Assembly (NCBI GenBank): GCA_002946415.1
Contig: NJPS01000004.1
Span: 1,183,001-1,247,000 of the forward strand
Direction of reading: 5' to 3'
DNA length: 64,000 bases
Source of the DNA: Rutstroemia sp. NJR-2017a BVV2
Lineage: Eukaryota; Ascomycota; Leotiomycetes; Helotiales; Rutstroemiaceae
Shown: piece after piece, positions 41,861 through 54,568 of the stretch
Numbering within the stretch: the first letter of the stretch is position 1
How the letters are laid out: the number at the start of each line of letters is the position of its first letter
Position numbers and translations under genes: made by a program
Notes under the pieces: generated by a model
Seen by the model: the letters and a program-made list of their open reading frames with translations, nothing else
Told to the model about the DNA's origin: nothing
Databases searched by the model: none

Positions 41861-43007
41861 TGTAATTGTAATAATGGGCGCGAGTATCTGTTTGAGCTTC
41901 TGCTGCTTCGGCCGCTGCTGCGCAGAGCGGAAGTAATGCGGCTTGCGAGGGTGGAGCCGTCAATCTTTATTGTCGCCGTTCGGTAGTTTTTTGCAATCTC
42001 GTGTCCCGGTGTGCGGGGAAAGATCCCACGCAGCACGCCAGTGACACAACGGCTAACGGTTATCGCAGTCCATTGACAATTGCCTGGGGATTCACTGAAA
42101 GAGGTCGTGGAGTAGTGAAGGCCTTGAGTTCGTTGCGAGATGGGATTGTTTTCTTTGAAAGAAGAGTGGGTATGGGGGTTATTTTCTGGAAGAGAAGCGG
42201 GATTTCGGGCACGGCTTTAGGACGAATCCGCGGAAGCTTACTGTACTGGATCGCTAGAAAAAGGGTTGCCAAGGAATATGGAGTAGAAAGCAGGAACGCA
42301 GTTGTGCGAAAACAAAATCAATGAATTAAAGCCGTCTATGGCAGTTGTATCCTGTGATACAAAATAAAGATAATAGCCAAGTTATCTGGATAAGGGAAGA
42401 AAGAGAGTCGATTTTGTGGGATGGACGAATTTACAGGAGGTGCTACAATGACCTAACGGTGGTTCGAACAAAGTGGGGGAGTGCGAGTGCGGCGAGGGAG
42501 GTGAGTATTATGTTCAGGTTCCAAGGCTTCTGATAACTTAGTTAATTGATCTACATCTGTCATTGGTTTATGCTGTCCCGGCGCTCCCTCATTCCAAAGC
42601 CTGCTGCTCTCCCTGTTGCCGCAACCGAGAGCCTGATTCTACATTACGAACACACCGGGTCAGATCCGAAATCAGGGCAGCACATACGGAAGTGTCCGGT
42701 ACAGATATTTGAAAAATTCGTCACAAGGCAATGCAAGCCACACAGAAGAATAGAAGACGTGTAGTGAATACCAGTAGAAAAGATCCCCATCCCGAGTTCC
42801 CAATCAACCAAACAAAGAGTTGAGGTCATGTCCACACCTCCCCACCAAACATCCTACCTTCAAACCAACCAATCAACAGTCGTGCAACCTAGCTGACTCG
42901 CTTACTAATACACCACCCATCAACGATTTTGAACCTCAATCCCGAATTACAGAACGGTAGCAAAGCGACGTACTGAACCAACCCACCACACCAGCACATC
43001 GCCCACC
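41861..43007. other. divergent promoter region
   Basis: A 1.1-kb gap between the carrier and QCR7. A 107-codon plus-strand frame at 42001-42324 has no supporting features. Nothing else seen. Confidence 0.5.
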
Positions 43008-43598
43008 ATGTCCGCACCATCATTGACCCCGTTCATCAAGAAGACGCCATGGCTGCACAAGATGCTAAAGCCCGTGGCGCACTGGTACATCAACGCTGCC
43101 GGGTACAGGAAGTTGGGCTTGAGGTTCGTGGAGAAGGCTTTCTCTCCCCCTGCGCAATTGGATTGCTTGTGCGGACTGTCGCGTGAGGGAGAAGGAAAAC
43201 TAACGTATATCATCTTGCAGGGCCGATGATTTGATCCCCGAAGAGTCCGAAATAGTGCTCCTTGCGATCAGCCGTCTTGAGAAGAAGGAAGCTTACGACC
43301 GTGTTTTCCGTATGAGAAGAGCTCTGCAGGTATGCTACCCCGAGAATTATAGTACGGATTCGGACGCAGAACTGACGAGATATAGTGCTCTCTTTCGCAC
43401 ACCCTTCTCCCCAAGGAGGAACAGACCAAGCCAGAAGATGTACGTTCACTTTTCCATATTCGACTCTCACTCTATGAAACAACATCTGACAGACGTATCT
43501 TGTAGGACTATCCATATCTCTCACCGATCATCGCAGAAATCCAAGCTGAGGCCAAAGAACGTGCAGACTTGGAGTCTTTGACCATCTTGAAGAAGTAA
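43008..43598 (+). CDS. qcr7: cytochrome b-c1 complex subunit 7 (Qcr7)
   Basis: Four exons (43008-43123, 43221-43329, 43386-43439, 43506-43598) give 123 residues, the usual length. Landmarks are GYRKLGLRADDLIPEE (spliced across exons 1 and 2), EAYDRVFRMRRALQ, HTLLPKEEQTKPEDDYPYL and SPIIAEIQAEAKERADLESL. Qcr7 lies on the matrix side of complex III next to cytochrome b and is needed for complex assembly. It has no cleaved presequence, in agreement with the short N-terminus here. Exon 3 is only 54 nt. It is divergent from the mitochondrial carrier gene, and its own 3' side faces the GT62 gene. Confidence 0.95.
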
Positions 43599-44885
43599 AG
43601 GAGGGGTTGGTTATGAGGAAGTGGAATTGTATATTTGGAACGATTGGGACATTAGACGTTGGCATTAGTGAAAGCAGAGGAAAAAGATGCATTGTACTGT
43701 AGAAGGTTGATGATTCAAGTCAAAAATAAGCAGTCACCCACCTCAATGCTTGTGAATGTTTGAGACATCGGTGGGCTGTAGTTAATGGGAACTGCTCAAT
43801 CCAGGGAACCAGAAATGTGATTGACATGCGATTGGCCTGCCAGAGACCGTTCTGCTCGTCACATTTGATACAGTGCCAATATCCGAGCGGATCCATATAG
43901 GTTCTCATGCAAGTCATACAGTCCATGGCTGTTCTTGCAACATGCCATGTAGTGAAGACCGACCACAATCAAGTACTATCTCACAAGGAAGCCCACACAC
44001 AATCAAGAGCACAGCAAGAGTCATATGTATGATAGCCATTCTCCGGAAACGCATTATATACAGGAAACGACCCATTGACAGGTTCCCACACCCGCACCCG
44101 CCCACAAGTCAAAAAGTCCCGTAATTCCTAGCCCCATCCCATCCCATCATCCATCCCATTCCACTTACTCATAAAATTTCCCCCTGGATCAACCATGGGC
44201 AAACTCAAGATTAAAAAAGAAGAATAGAAAAGGGGGTAATGTGCATGAAGGTATCAGGAGTAGTAACTTTGTTCTCATAGCCCCACCCCTCTTATATCCC
44301 ATTTCCCCCATCCATATGTTTGTTTGTCCAAAGCGCCACCAGAAGGAAAAGAGAAGAGTAAACAACATGAAAAGGTGGAAAAGAGAAAAGAGAAGAGAGA
44401 CGTTGGAAAAAACGGGCCAAAGTGACCTGCCATTTTTGGGAGGAAATATTTATCTTCCAAAACCACACACCATTCCCGTTATCCATAGACTTTGCAACAC
44501 TGCACAACCGCCCTGCATTCATTATCTTCCAAGCCCCGATGTCCCATCCAATACCCACACCACGCTCCGCACCATAGAAAAACTGACGAAACATAAACAG
44601 TATGGGCATTCTATTACAGTGGTATGCTGCCCTTATCTTCATGACAGTAACAGGAAATAATCTCGAGGAAGGCACCCGAACAAACTCCGCAGAAAAAAAT
44701 CAAGATATCATCCCTAAGGAGAAGGTAATTCGGTACAATGAATTTCGAAGGAAATCTTCGAATCTCGGGGATTTGTATTTTCGCCTTTCGTCGGTTTGGT
44801 TTTGAAATCCAAATCTCATTCCCACTTATAAACTCCGTATATGCGTGAAGACATGGTCGAGCGGTCCCTTTAATACAGAAGCGAC
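43599..44885. other. intergenic between convergent genes
   Basis: A 1.3-kb 3' region of QCR7 and the mannosyltransferase gene. Overlapping frames at 44241-44675 on both strands are featureless. No gene called. Confidence 0.5.
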
Positions 44886-46371
44886 TTATCCTGCGTTGCC
44901 GGGCTTCTCTTCTGTGTCGTGATGCCATACAACATAGTTGGGCAGTCCGATAACCTCATAACCTGCCCTTTTGGCCATTTTCGCAAAACCTTCTGTTTCG
45001 GCCTGGTTTTCGAATGCATAGGCAGGGAAGTTAATTCCTGTGACCTGTTAATTCCCGAATAGAGCACAGTAATGCATGAGTCCTTACCTGATCTATGGAC
45101 ATCTGCCTTAACAATAATGTTGACACCACCAATTCCATCTAGCTTAACTTCTTCGTCTTTGTTGTTTCGCCAATCGCCCATCAAAGCCATGTATGTGCGA
45201 CCGGTATCGTATTCCTTGTATCCTGAAAGAACCGTTAGCATAATCTCCTCCAGTGTCTTCGAGTCTCGAACATACCCTCAACAATGATATCGCTCTTGTC
45301 GAGTGTTGATGCCAGCTTTAGAGCTTTGGGGGATTCAATCCAAGAATTGTAGTCAACTAGTAAGATCAGCAACCATTCACCGATTGGCCCAATAAACTAC
45401 TTACATCGACCTTCAATGTCCACATTGTCGTGGTATCGATGGAACCAGACATCTGCTAAAGTCAGTAAACAGATTTTCGCCCAGGGGGTTGCTCATACTT
45501 GGTACAATGATATCCCTATCATGCGCAATGAAGTCCTCGATGATCTTCGCTGGGCTGTCAACGATATCCGAGTCCCTCCAGTAAACCCATGAGTGTTCTG
45601 GTTTCAGAGCCGCCGACAAAAGATAATTTCTAGCACGAGCCATAAGCACTCGTCTAGGTCCTTGTGCGGCAAAGGCATGGCGTTCTTCGACTGATTGGCC
45701 AGCGACAGCGCCGAAATCTTTCTCGACGATCAAAACACTGTTGAAAGCCTCTGTATCTTTTCCACTCTGGACTCGGTTGAGCTCCGTGGCTAGAGCAGCA
45801 AGAGTATCATCGGAGGAATCTCCAACCAGGAACCCGAGATCAATGAGATGGTGAGGATAGGTCAAGAGAGATATCAAATCGAAGTATGTCGGGAGGAAAG
45901 CTGCCGCATCCCGGAGAGGGGTCAGGATCAAAACTCGTTCTTCATTCTCGAGTGCTTTTCGGGTGGAGCGAATTGGGTTGAGGTCGACTCGTTTGATAGT
46001 GCTGGAGTTGACCTCAAGCGGCTCGTGGTGGTTGAAGATAACTGGTGTTTGTAAATGCGCGTTCCAATCGGCTTGTTCATTCAGTGTCATCTGCATCGGT
46101 GGTTTCGAGGGTCCCCAGCAATAATACCTTCAAAACAGTCCCAAAATCAGCATTTAATTCGTCTGAAAATCACTAATCGGACCCGTGGGAGTGCTTACCT
46201 CTGCATCTCTTGGGCTGATGTACTGATTCCTCTCCACAGTAACAGGACAACTCCCGCCAACGCTACACATAACAGAAACCGCGTTCTTGTGAGAAACACC
46301 CATATCGCTCTCGCCGGCGGCAATTGTGCCTTTGTAGCCTTCCAATTTATGCCGCCTTTAGGACCGAGCAT
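44886..46371 (-). CDS. Anp1/Mnn9/Van1 family alpha-mannosyltransferase (GT62)
   Basis: Six exons (46371-46199, 46127-45499, 45452-45405, 45356-45276, 45222-45088, 45037-44886) give 405 residues. A short cytosolic tail precedes one membrane span (FLLCVALAGVVLLLW), making a type II Golgi protein. The GT62 domain has ERVLILTPLRDAAAFLPTYF, FLVGDSSDD, the metal site region WVYWRDSDIVDSPAKI, then VWFHRYHDNVDIEGRFDYNS and DGIGGVNIIVKADVHRSGIN. The C-terminus AETEGFAKMAKRAGYE, GLPNYVVWH is conserved. Such proteins are subunits of mannan polymerase complexes that extend the N-glycan backbone. I cannot say with certainty which of the three paralogues this is. Confidence 0.92.
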
Positions 46372-47163
46372 GGCGAAACCCCCTGTGGCTTCAGAACCAC
46401 CACTTCTTAGGGAAATGTGGTATCAAATATCAAGCCAGCAGATTCGAGAGTAAGTTGAGGAGCGCTCGTTGGACTGTATCGTCGCGAGGAGGAATTAATG
46501 AGCCGAATCGGAAGCTCGTGAGGCTGGAATAGTGAGTTGAATTGAATATGTCGGGAGGTCGTGAGTGGCAGGGAGATCCGTTCAGTGGCCTTCAGTGCCT
46601 GCACCGATTAAGAAATTGTGCCAAGATGTCTAAGCGAGTGAGAACCGTCGGAACTCGTAATCTTAGAATTTGAGGGGGGGGGATCGGTCGCCAGGAAAGA
46701 TCAACAGAGGAGTAAAGGAAATCCACAAAACCAATCAGCTTGTATCTCTCCGGTTTATTGATAAAGTCGATTTTAGGTTTTCGAGTGGTCTTGATAGGAC
46801 GAACGGTTCAAATAAAGATCAGTATGTTACATTGCCCAATTCTTACAAGTCTAGCCTCCGAGCGCATACTTATAAAAAGGAGAGACATCACGTGAAAGCT
46901 CCTAACCCGTTGTCATCCAACTGCTTGAATCCTTCCTTTCCAATACTTCGTATTTATTTTTGTACGAGTAAGGCCAACTGTGATATGCGTTTCAAGTCCA
47001 GTGGCGAAGAATGTAAGAGTTCAGAGCAGGGCCATGCAACCCTTGATAGCTAGCTATCTCTTGCTTACAATAAAATATTAGGCTACAGCGACTTCAACTA
47101 TTTACACTAAATTCTCCACCGTTGTCCAAAGCCTTGAATCTATTATCTACAAGATACATCACA
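46372..47163. other. divergent promoter region
   Basis: 792 bp between the GT62 and glycosylase genes. A 127-codon plus-strand frame at 46670-47053 has no supporting features. Confidence 0.5.
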
Positions 47164-48997
47164 ATGTCTTCAAGGCGATCAGCCCGGCTCAGTGCAGCTT
47201 CAGTCAAGGCCGAGCAAGACGCCCGTCCCGTTACTACTGTGGCAAAAGCCGCCAAGAATATCAATGGGGCAACTACCAAAAGCGCAAGTGCCAGAAAAGT
47301 AAAATCCGGGGCGCCAAGTGATTCTAATCCTCCATTGCCTACGAAAACCTCCGCTTCTAGGAAGCGGAAAACCGTCCTCGAAGAACCCTCGTCGGAACTA
47401 CCGTCTGGAGATGGAGATGCTCCACCCAAGAAGAAGACAGCGGCAAAAGCATCCAAACCCGCGGCCAATGATGCACCTCCCGCGACTCCTCCCAGAACCA
47501 AGAGCAAAGCTAAAACCATCCTACCACCAATAACCCCCACGCCCGCAGCCGCCACTATAATGTCCGATCCATACAACCCAGACGACAGCGACGCGCACCC
47601 TGTTCCCCTCGACCGCCTCGCACTCCCCTTAGGAACCAACGCACCTCTCGTGACACCCGAGACACATCGTCTAATTACCCGACCCCCTTTGGATTCTATT
47701 TCCCCATCCAAAGCGCCGGCCATCAAACTCTCCACCACAGATATCTTATCCAAAGCCCTCGAGCATCTCATTAAAATCGAACCTAAACTCAAACCCGTGA
47801 TTGAGAAATATCCGTGCAGGATATTCTCACCCGAAGGCTTAGCTGAGGAGATTGATCCCTTCCAGGCACTTGTTAGTGGGATTATATCGCAGCAGGTATG
47901 ATTGATATTTCGCAATGTTCAGAGGCTCCTGATATCATCAGAATAATGGAGGTGCAATGAACCTGATCAGTGTAAATGAATAGGTTTCCGGAGCAGCAGC
48001 CTCATCTATAAAAGCCAAATTCATAGCCCTATTTACCCCCTCCCCCGCACCACCCAACTACTTCCCCCCTCCGTCAGTGATCTCTGCAGCCGAGATATCT
48101 CTCCTGCGCACAGCCGGCCTGTCGCAGCGGAAAGCGGAATACATTCAAGGTCTTGCAAGCGCCTTCCATTCCGGTAAGTCTCTATCTATCTAGTCCTACA
48201 GAGTCTTCTTCTTCTTTCTTCATTCAGAAAGCCCAAAATCCAGATTGACTAATTACGGCACTGCAGGTTCCTTAACAACGGAATTCCTCTTCTCTGCCCC
48301 CTATGAAGAAGTCTTCGAAGAACTGATCAAAATCCGCGGTCTGGGCCGCTGGTCGGTGGAAATGTTTGCGTGCTTTGCTCTTAAGCGGTTGGATGTGTTT
48401 AGCACGGGTGATCTTGTAAGTGTGCTTTTTCCAACTGTGCCATTGTTATGGCGGTATAGTTTATGCTATTCGCTTGCTTTCTATCCTATCTGCCCTTCGC
48501 CCTTTTACCTCCCCCCATTACAAGCCCATCTCCAATCTCAAAACTAACCACCCTCTCCTCCCCCCCTCAGGGCGTACAAAGAGGCATGGCGCGTTTCATC
48601 GGTAAAGACGTCGAGAAGCTGAAGAAAGGCGGGAAGGGCGGGAAGTGGAAGTACATGGGCGAGAAGGAGATGGAGGAGATGGCGGAGAAGTTTAGTCCGT
48701 ATCGGTGAGTATTTGCTTCTTCTTCTTTTGGTTTTATGTTTTAGGGAGAGGTGGAGGGGAGGGGAGGGGGTGGAAGAGATGAGGGGGAGGATTGGATAAG
48801 AGAGTGAGAATGGGAGGGAGGGAAGCAGACGGTGCGAAAACGAAGCTGGGATTCATCAAATGGCATCGTATTCCAGAGAACGGGAAAAGAAGAAAAACGG
48901 GTATACTTGATCGAACAATGCTAACACAAGTATTAGGAGCATATTCATGTGGTATATGTGGCGGGTAGAAGACGTGGAGGTTAGTTCACTCGAGTAG
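47164..48997 (+). CDS. mag1: DNA-3-methyladenine glycosylase (AlkA/Mag1-type, HhH-GPD)
   Basis: Five exons (47164-47895, 47984-48173, 48267-48415, 48571-48704, 48937-48997) give 421 residues. I start at MSSRRSARLS; no upstream ATG is needed. About 185 residues are Ala/Lys/Pro-rich and disordered with basic nuclear-signal-like clusters (SRKRKTVLEE, KKKTAAKASK). The catalytic fold follows: EIDPFQALVSGIISQQVSGA, TAGLSQRKAEYIQGLA, the helix-hairpin-helix IKIRGLGRWSVEMF and the catalytic Asp in DVFSTGDLGVQRGM. The last exon encodes RSIFMWYMWRVEDVEVSSLE. The enzyme removes alkylated purines to begin base-excision repair in the nucleus. The long basic N-terminal extension is larger than in yeast Mag1. 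Confidence 0.92.
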
Positions 48998-50886
48998 AGG
49001 AGAAGAGCTTTTGTTTGCCGGCAACAGGGCACTCGATATATAGTTATACTCCTTACGGGACTCGATACATGGTAAGTATTTATGAAGTTGTTGGATCTGG
49101 GTGATTCTCTGGGATCGCGTTTGGACGGGATGGCTTTGTATATTATCATGATATGATGTGCCTTTGACTATGGGCTATGAAATACGTAGATGGGACACAG
49201 GATACCAAACAATAGGTTACGCAAGGAAATGGGAAGGGAGATAAAGTTCGATTATGCGTCCTCTTGATATACTTCAATTGCATGATGGATACGAAGAAGA
49301 CGCAAAGACAGCTCAATTCAATGAAGACATGCTCCACGAGATAAAAGAAACCTTTCCTCTCTACCTTTACCACTCATCGTCCACCACCCACCTCCCAACC
49401 TCTAGGTGGACGTCCCAACCTCCAAGCCCAGCAAACCTAACCTTAAGCCCTCCAGCCCAACCACCAAGTACCGTGTACCCTCCTATACACTATCAAATCA
49501 GCACCCCCCACCTCAGCACGAAGCCTCGCGAGTCGCCACCCACCCCTCTCAAAATTCTCTTCCCGTACGTATTGCATGGCTCAGCCTCCTCGAGCTCGGA
49601 TAACGAAGCCGAAGCCGCAAATCGTAAAAGCTTACACTCGGCTTGGCTGTTCGTCCTACAAAACCCCCCTCAAACCAACTTACCACTGCCGACCAATGCA
49701 CCTCGAAGCGTGACCTAATTTGATGCATGTAAAAACTGCACAGTTCTCTCGTAAATGCCAAGCCATGTTATGCAGACGAGACACGGCATGGCATGGCATA
49801 GCATAGCAGAATACATAGCATGGCATATCATTGAATGAATACATACCAAAGCCATATCATGCGCATGAGTACATAAAAGCCGCAGAACGCTGCGTTTCGC
49901 AGTCAATACATCACGCCACTTAGCCAGCGTACTGCGCAGAGCAAAAGAAGTCAGTCAGCATGATCCGGTGGTCGCGTAAGAGGCCGCGCCGCATAGTTGA
50001 GGGGTGAGATTCCAAATCTTGGGATTGAAGGATTGGTTTTGGTTGAGACTTGCAATTGATCTCCATGCAGTTCTCATAGTGCGTGTACCTGCAGCGCATG
50101 TGATCTGCTTGACCCACTCACCTGCAAAGAAAAAAAGAAGCAACTGCGAATCCGATGGGTCGATCTTCCGGTGTGCTTCACGGTGCTGGGGGAATGGATG
50201 GGGATTTTCTTTCCTCGATAACTTAGACGACGTCAATTGCCTACGCCATAATGCGGAGCGAATCGAGGAGGTTGGAGAGAGAGAGGAAAAGAAAAGGCTT
50301 ATCTCTCGAAAAGCTCTATCATGGTAGATTTCAAGGATGGCAAATTGGTGCAATGTTAAGCTGCAGGGGAAACTAAAATGGAGGGGGCTATTATTATCCA
50401 GATTCGGTGTTTGTGTGTGGAGCCGAGCAATCGTCATCACGAATACGTACGAAGGTATGAACACGAAAAATGCGAGACCGAACGGTGGTTGTGTGTTCGT
50501 GTGTTCGTGTGCTGGTTGGATGACTCTCGAGGAGTGCGTTGGATGACTGACGGTCGAGGGGCTAAAACATTTTCTCAAGGGGGATTGAAGAGGATTGAGT
50601 TTGAGGATAAGGATGAGGATGGGGATGGGGAGCCCTGGAAGCATACAGAGTAAGCGTGGGTGTATGTATATATGTACTGTACTTGTAAGTTAGGAGATCT
50701 ATAAACACTTCTAAGCCACAAGGCGAGAGTTGAGTGTGTGAGGCTGAGGTTGTTTGGGAAAAGGGTTCCTCTGTTGTTCCATGCACTTTTCGATCGATCC
50801 GACTGGTACCGCGCACCAAATGAAGGTTCAGGGAAAATGGATAAAAGCGGCAACTTAGTGTGAAGAAGTGAGGGTGCTCCATAGAG

Positions 50887-50943
50887 GCAAAGACAGTGAC
50901 ACGAACAGCACAAGTGGGAAACGGACTCCGTCACTGTCTTTGC
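50887..50943. repeat. 14-bp perfect inverted repeat
   Basis: Arms GCAAAGACAGTGAC (50887-50900) and its reverse complement (50930-50943), with a 29-nt spacer. It is in the gene-poor region upstream of ECM33. It could be a binding site or hairpin; no function is known. Confidence 0.7.
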
Positions 50944-52763
50944 ATCTGACTCGGATCTATTTTGATGGGTTCAATTGTATCGTTGTTATCCAGCCAACGG
51001 AAGTACTTGCAACTGGTCACTACAAGTATACTTTCATCATCACCGGCAACGATCCAGTGTCCCGCGCTGGACCCATCTTTATCCTTCCAGCCATCAAGGA
51101 GAAGCATGTGAAATTATGAATAAGAATGAGCTGCTGTGTGAGGCCGAGATGTGAATGAGACCAGGATGGAGAAGATATCCACTTGTGAATTTATCTCAGG
51201 GAGAAATTCGTATTAGAAGGCCTAGAGAGCTCGACAGCACAGCTTGGCTGAACGTTAAACACTTGGACCATATGCTACAGATAGATTGGCATGGAAGAGA
51301 TGGTAACTAAATGATTCCAATTCTTGTAGAGGGGTGGGTGGTTGGCGACGGGACAAAGTGTATGTTTGTATCTGCCGCGGGTTTGCAACGGCCCTTCCTA
51401 GCTGTTGTTGGCTTGAAAAACTCGGGCTGCTTTTGAGAAAATGGATGATGCACGACCTAAGATATATATGTACCTAAGCTGGTAGTGGTGAGGGTTGCGT
51501 GGACGATTGCGTGAACTAAGAATAAGAACAATGGCACTTTCGCATGAGGAGGCCTCTCTTGGTTCTAGAAACGGAGGAATAAACGGGGGAGGGGGAACAA
51601 GTGAAGCTTCAATGCACTGATGGACCTGCTGGCCTGGAGCCTATCGACCTCAAGCTTTAAAATCCCGGATAAGAGAGATAAGGCCAAGTTGGGATCTCGA
51701 ACTCACAGATGGACGGGAGATGGAAGAATGAGAAGAGGGAGAAGAGGTGCTGTAAACGATGGTGTGTGCTGTATGTACGCCGAGCAGAGGCAAATGAAGT
51801 AGTATTGAATATCCGTAAACTGAACCTTTTTGATTGCGATGTGCTAATATCCATCCACAATCCCTCGAAGCTTCCCAGAGTTCCTAGGCAATTCATTTCC
51901 GCGACCCATAAATTATTTGCGAGGTCGTGAGAGGATGTGAGAGCTTGCATGAAGAAATGGACAGGGAACACAAGGAGTGCAAGGGTCGATTATCCCATTT
52001 CTCAAACATCGCGACGTAGACAGTAGCCAATCAAACGGACGGTCTGCCTTGAAATTGCTTAGAGAGGCAGTTCGGCATCCAAATGCAGCTTAACGCCAGA
52101 CTTTAGCCGGGTCATTTGGCCAATCAAACAGTGCCCGATTCATCCTTAGTGCTTTAAAGTACTTCGTAGGAGAAAGGAGATGGCTTTCAAGATACCCGCG
52201 GCGCACCACTGCACCGACGTCTTGCACGCTAATGCAGCACTAAAGCAGGTTTTTCGGCCACCCAGACGACCGAAACAGGCCAAACGGGATTGCTCTTTAT
52301 TTACTCCAGCAACACGGAGCCACCACGGCTAGGGGGACTAGGGGCAGACTGCCTTTCCAGCTTCCCTTACCTTCGTACCCAGCCGATACAGCAGATACTT
52401 CTTCGTACGTACTAGCCTCCTCCCTTTAGTCCTTAACCCATACCAAAGCTCTGGCCTCCATCTCCCATCGCTTTCGCTGCACTTTAAGAAAAGCCACCTT
52501 CTTTCCTTCCTCTTCTACCTCGACATCCCATTCATCCAAACGTTGTCTATACTCGTCTGTTTTGCTTCTTCTTCATTACTGTCGTTAAGATAATAATCTC
52601 TCCCTTTTCAAAGTACATTAATACCGAAACACATATTCATCCAGAGGAAAAGAAGAGAACAGGAAGGATCGCCATCAGACCAAAGCCGAAAAGGAGTGAA
52701 AAGGTTTAATTAATTGTTGACAACTGCTTCATCCAACAAGACAATCAAGACATCAATAAAAAG

Positions 52764-53104
52764 GTACGTTCGTTCATACCTGCATTCTTCATCCTTCTTT
52801 CCATCAATCCATCAATCAACCCTCAATTGAATCTCGAGTCGCTCTTTTACTTTCCATCTGCCAATTCAAGAAGGCTCAGGCCCAACACCTCGCTCTCTAA
52901 TTGCCCATCTCCTTCCTTTGCTCCTTCCTCCGAAACACACAGAATCCAGAATTGGTAGGCTTAGTTGGCATTTGATCCATTGATCCAACATCCGCGTCAG
53001 CTCCTGTCAACAATTGCTCTCCTCAAATTATCTTCTTCCCACGATTTCTTTTTTCATTGTTCGAAAAGCAACAATTGAGCTGACACATCGTGAACTTTTT
53101 GCAG
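52764..53104 (+). other. probable 5'-UTR intron of ECM33
   Basis: A GTACGT donor after AAAAAG and a TTTTTGCAG acceptor 24 bp before the start codon bracket 341 bp with a CTGAC branch-like site at about 53078-53082. The C/T-rich flank fits a long leader. RNA data would be decisive. Confidence 0.5.
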
Positions 53105-53128
53105 AAGCATACTTTTCGAATCAACAAC

Positions 53129-54568
53129 ATGTTCGCAAAGACTCTTCTTCCGGCTCTCGCAGTCGTTGGCGCCGCAGCTGGTAAGTCAAGATCACTATTC
53201 ACATACATGGGACGGGTTGGACTCCAATATTGTTTGTCAATGGGCTCGGCGTGGGATTGGCAGACAAAGTGGAAATAATTCCAGCAGTCTGGGATTGCAA
53301 TCGAAATTTCCCGATGCTAACTTCTGCCTGCAGCTGCTTCATCCACGACAAGCTCCGTCAACGCCATTTGCACTCAAGCTACCGCCACAGTCAACTCCGT
53401 CGCGGATGCCACTGCTTTGGCCAGCTGCTCTACCATTTCTGGTAGCATTGTTATCGGACCTAATGTGGTCGGGCCCATCAATATCGATGGACCTGAAGAA
53501 GTCACTGGTGACTTTACCGCCGAGAATGCTGGTGGCTTGACCACTATCGAGAGTTCTTCAATCAAGACGATCGGCGGTGACTTCACCTTGACCAATTTGA
53601 CAACACTCTCTACTCTCTCCTTCGCACAACTTACCAAGGTTGGGAACATCGACTGGTCTGCTCTCCCAGCCCTCCCTTCGCTCATTTTCCCTCAATCTAT
53701 CGGAGAAGCCAGCAGCGTTATCATCACCAACACATTCTTGAGCACCTTGGATGGAATCAACTTGAAGACCGTTAACACCTTGAACATCAACAACAACAAC
53801 CGTCTCAAGACCTTCAGTACGCAAGTTGGTAACATCCATGATCTCCTCAACATCGATTCCAACGGAAAGGACTTGGAAGTCAGCTTCCCCAACCTCCTCT
53901 GGGCAGCTAACATGACCTTCCGCAACTGCTCCAGCATCAGCATCCCATCTTTGTCCACCGTTAATGGATCTCTTGGATTCTATGAGAACTACTTCACGAG
54001 CCTCTCTGCACCAAACTTGACTTCCGTCGGTAACACTGCCAACGGCCAAGGTTCATTGGCCTTCGTTGCTAACCCATCTCTCGCCAACATTACCATTAAC
54101 GGTCTCACCAAAGTTGGTGGTGCTTTCCAAATTGCCAACAACTCCGCTCTTGAGGACATCAGTTTCCCTGCCTTGACCCAAGTTGGTGGTGCTATCGACT
54201 TCTCTGGCAACTTCTCTACGTAAGTAACCTTTATTCCTGTGTTCTTCCATCTACACTTAGCTAACCCTTTTATCAGCCCTCAATTGCCAAAGCTCGACGA
54301 TGTCAAGGGTGGTTTCAACATGCAATCCACTGCTCAGATCGACTGTGACGGCTTCAAGTCTGAATCTCACAGCGGTGCCATCCAAGGTACCTTCGTCTGC
54401 AAGACCACTGCCGATGCCAAGTCAGGAACCAGCACCTCGGGATCTTCTTCCACTAGCAGCTCAGGATCATCTTCCTCAACCAGCAAGGCCGCTGCTGCCT
54501 CCTACGGTGTCAATGAGGCTCTTGTCGGTGTCTCCGTCGTTGGTGGTCTGTTGCAAATGTTGTTGTAA
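53129..54568 (+). CDS. ecm33: GPI-anchored cell-wall protein Ecm33
   Basis: Three exons (53129-53180, 53334-54219, 54277-54568) give 409 residues. The signal peptide is MFAKTLLPALAVVGAAA. The receptor-L-like fold runs from ICTQATATVNSVADATALAS through repeating beta strands (SIVIGPNVVGPINIDGPEEV, GGDFTLTNLTTLSTLSFAQL, LDGINLKTVNTLNINNNNRL) with several N-glycosylation sequons, ending GAIQGTFVC. A Ser/Thr-rich stretch and a hydrophobic C-terminus (ALVGVSVVGGLLQMLL) are the GPI attachment signal, with the likely cleavage site near SKAAAASYG. Ecm33 proteins at the plasma membrane and wall are needed for wall integrity. It has a long leader with a probable intron. Confidence 0.94.

Larger units (their letters stand above)
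48998..53128. other. gene-poor 4.1-kb region upstream of ECM33
   Basis: Many short frames overlap here without any conserved motif (for example 49254-49718, 50575-50934). Short GCATG-type repeats lie at about 49784-49832 and a 14-bp inverted repeat at 50887-50943. The last 750 bp are C/T-rich and look like the promoter and 5' leader of ECM33, including a probable intron at 52764-53104. A non-coding RNA could be hidden here, but I see no support. Confidence 0.5.

Noticed and set aside
46670..47053. 127-codon plus-strand frame upstream of the glycosylase
   Set aside because: No coding bias or motif; it sits in the divergent promoter.
49254..49718. 154-codon plus-strand frame in the gene-poor region
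   Set aside because: Its second half is Pro/Ser/Thr-rich translation of C-rich DNA with no domain and no splice partners.
53558..54049. 163-codon frame antisense to ECM33
   Set aside because: Codon-bias shadow of a well-supported gene, with no motif of its own.
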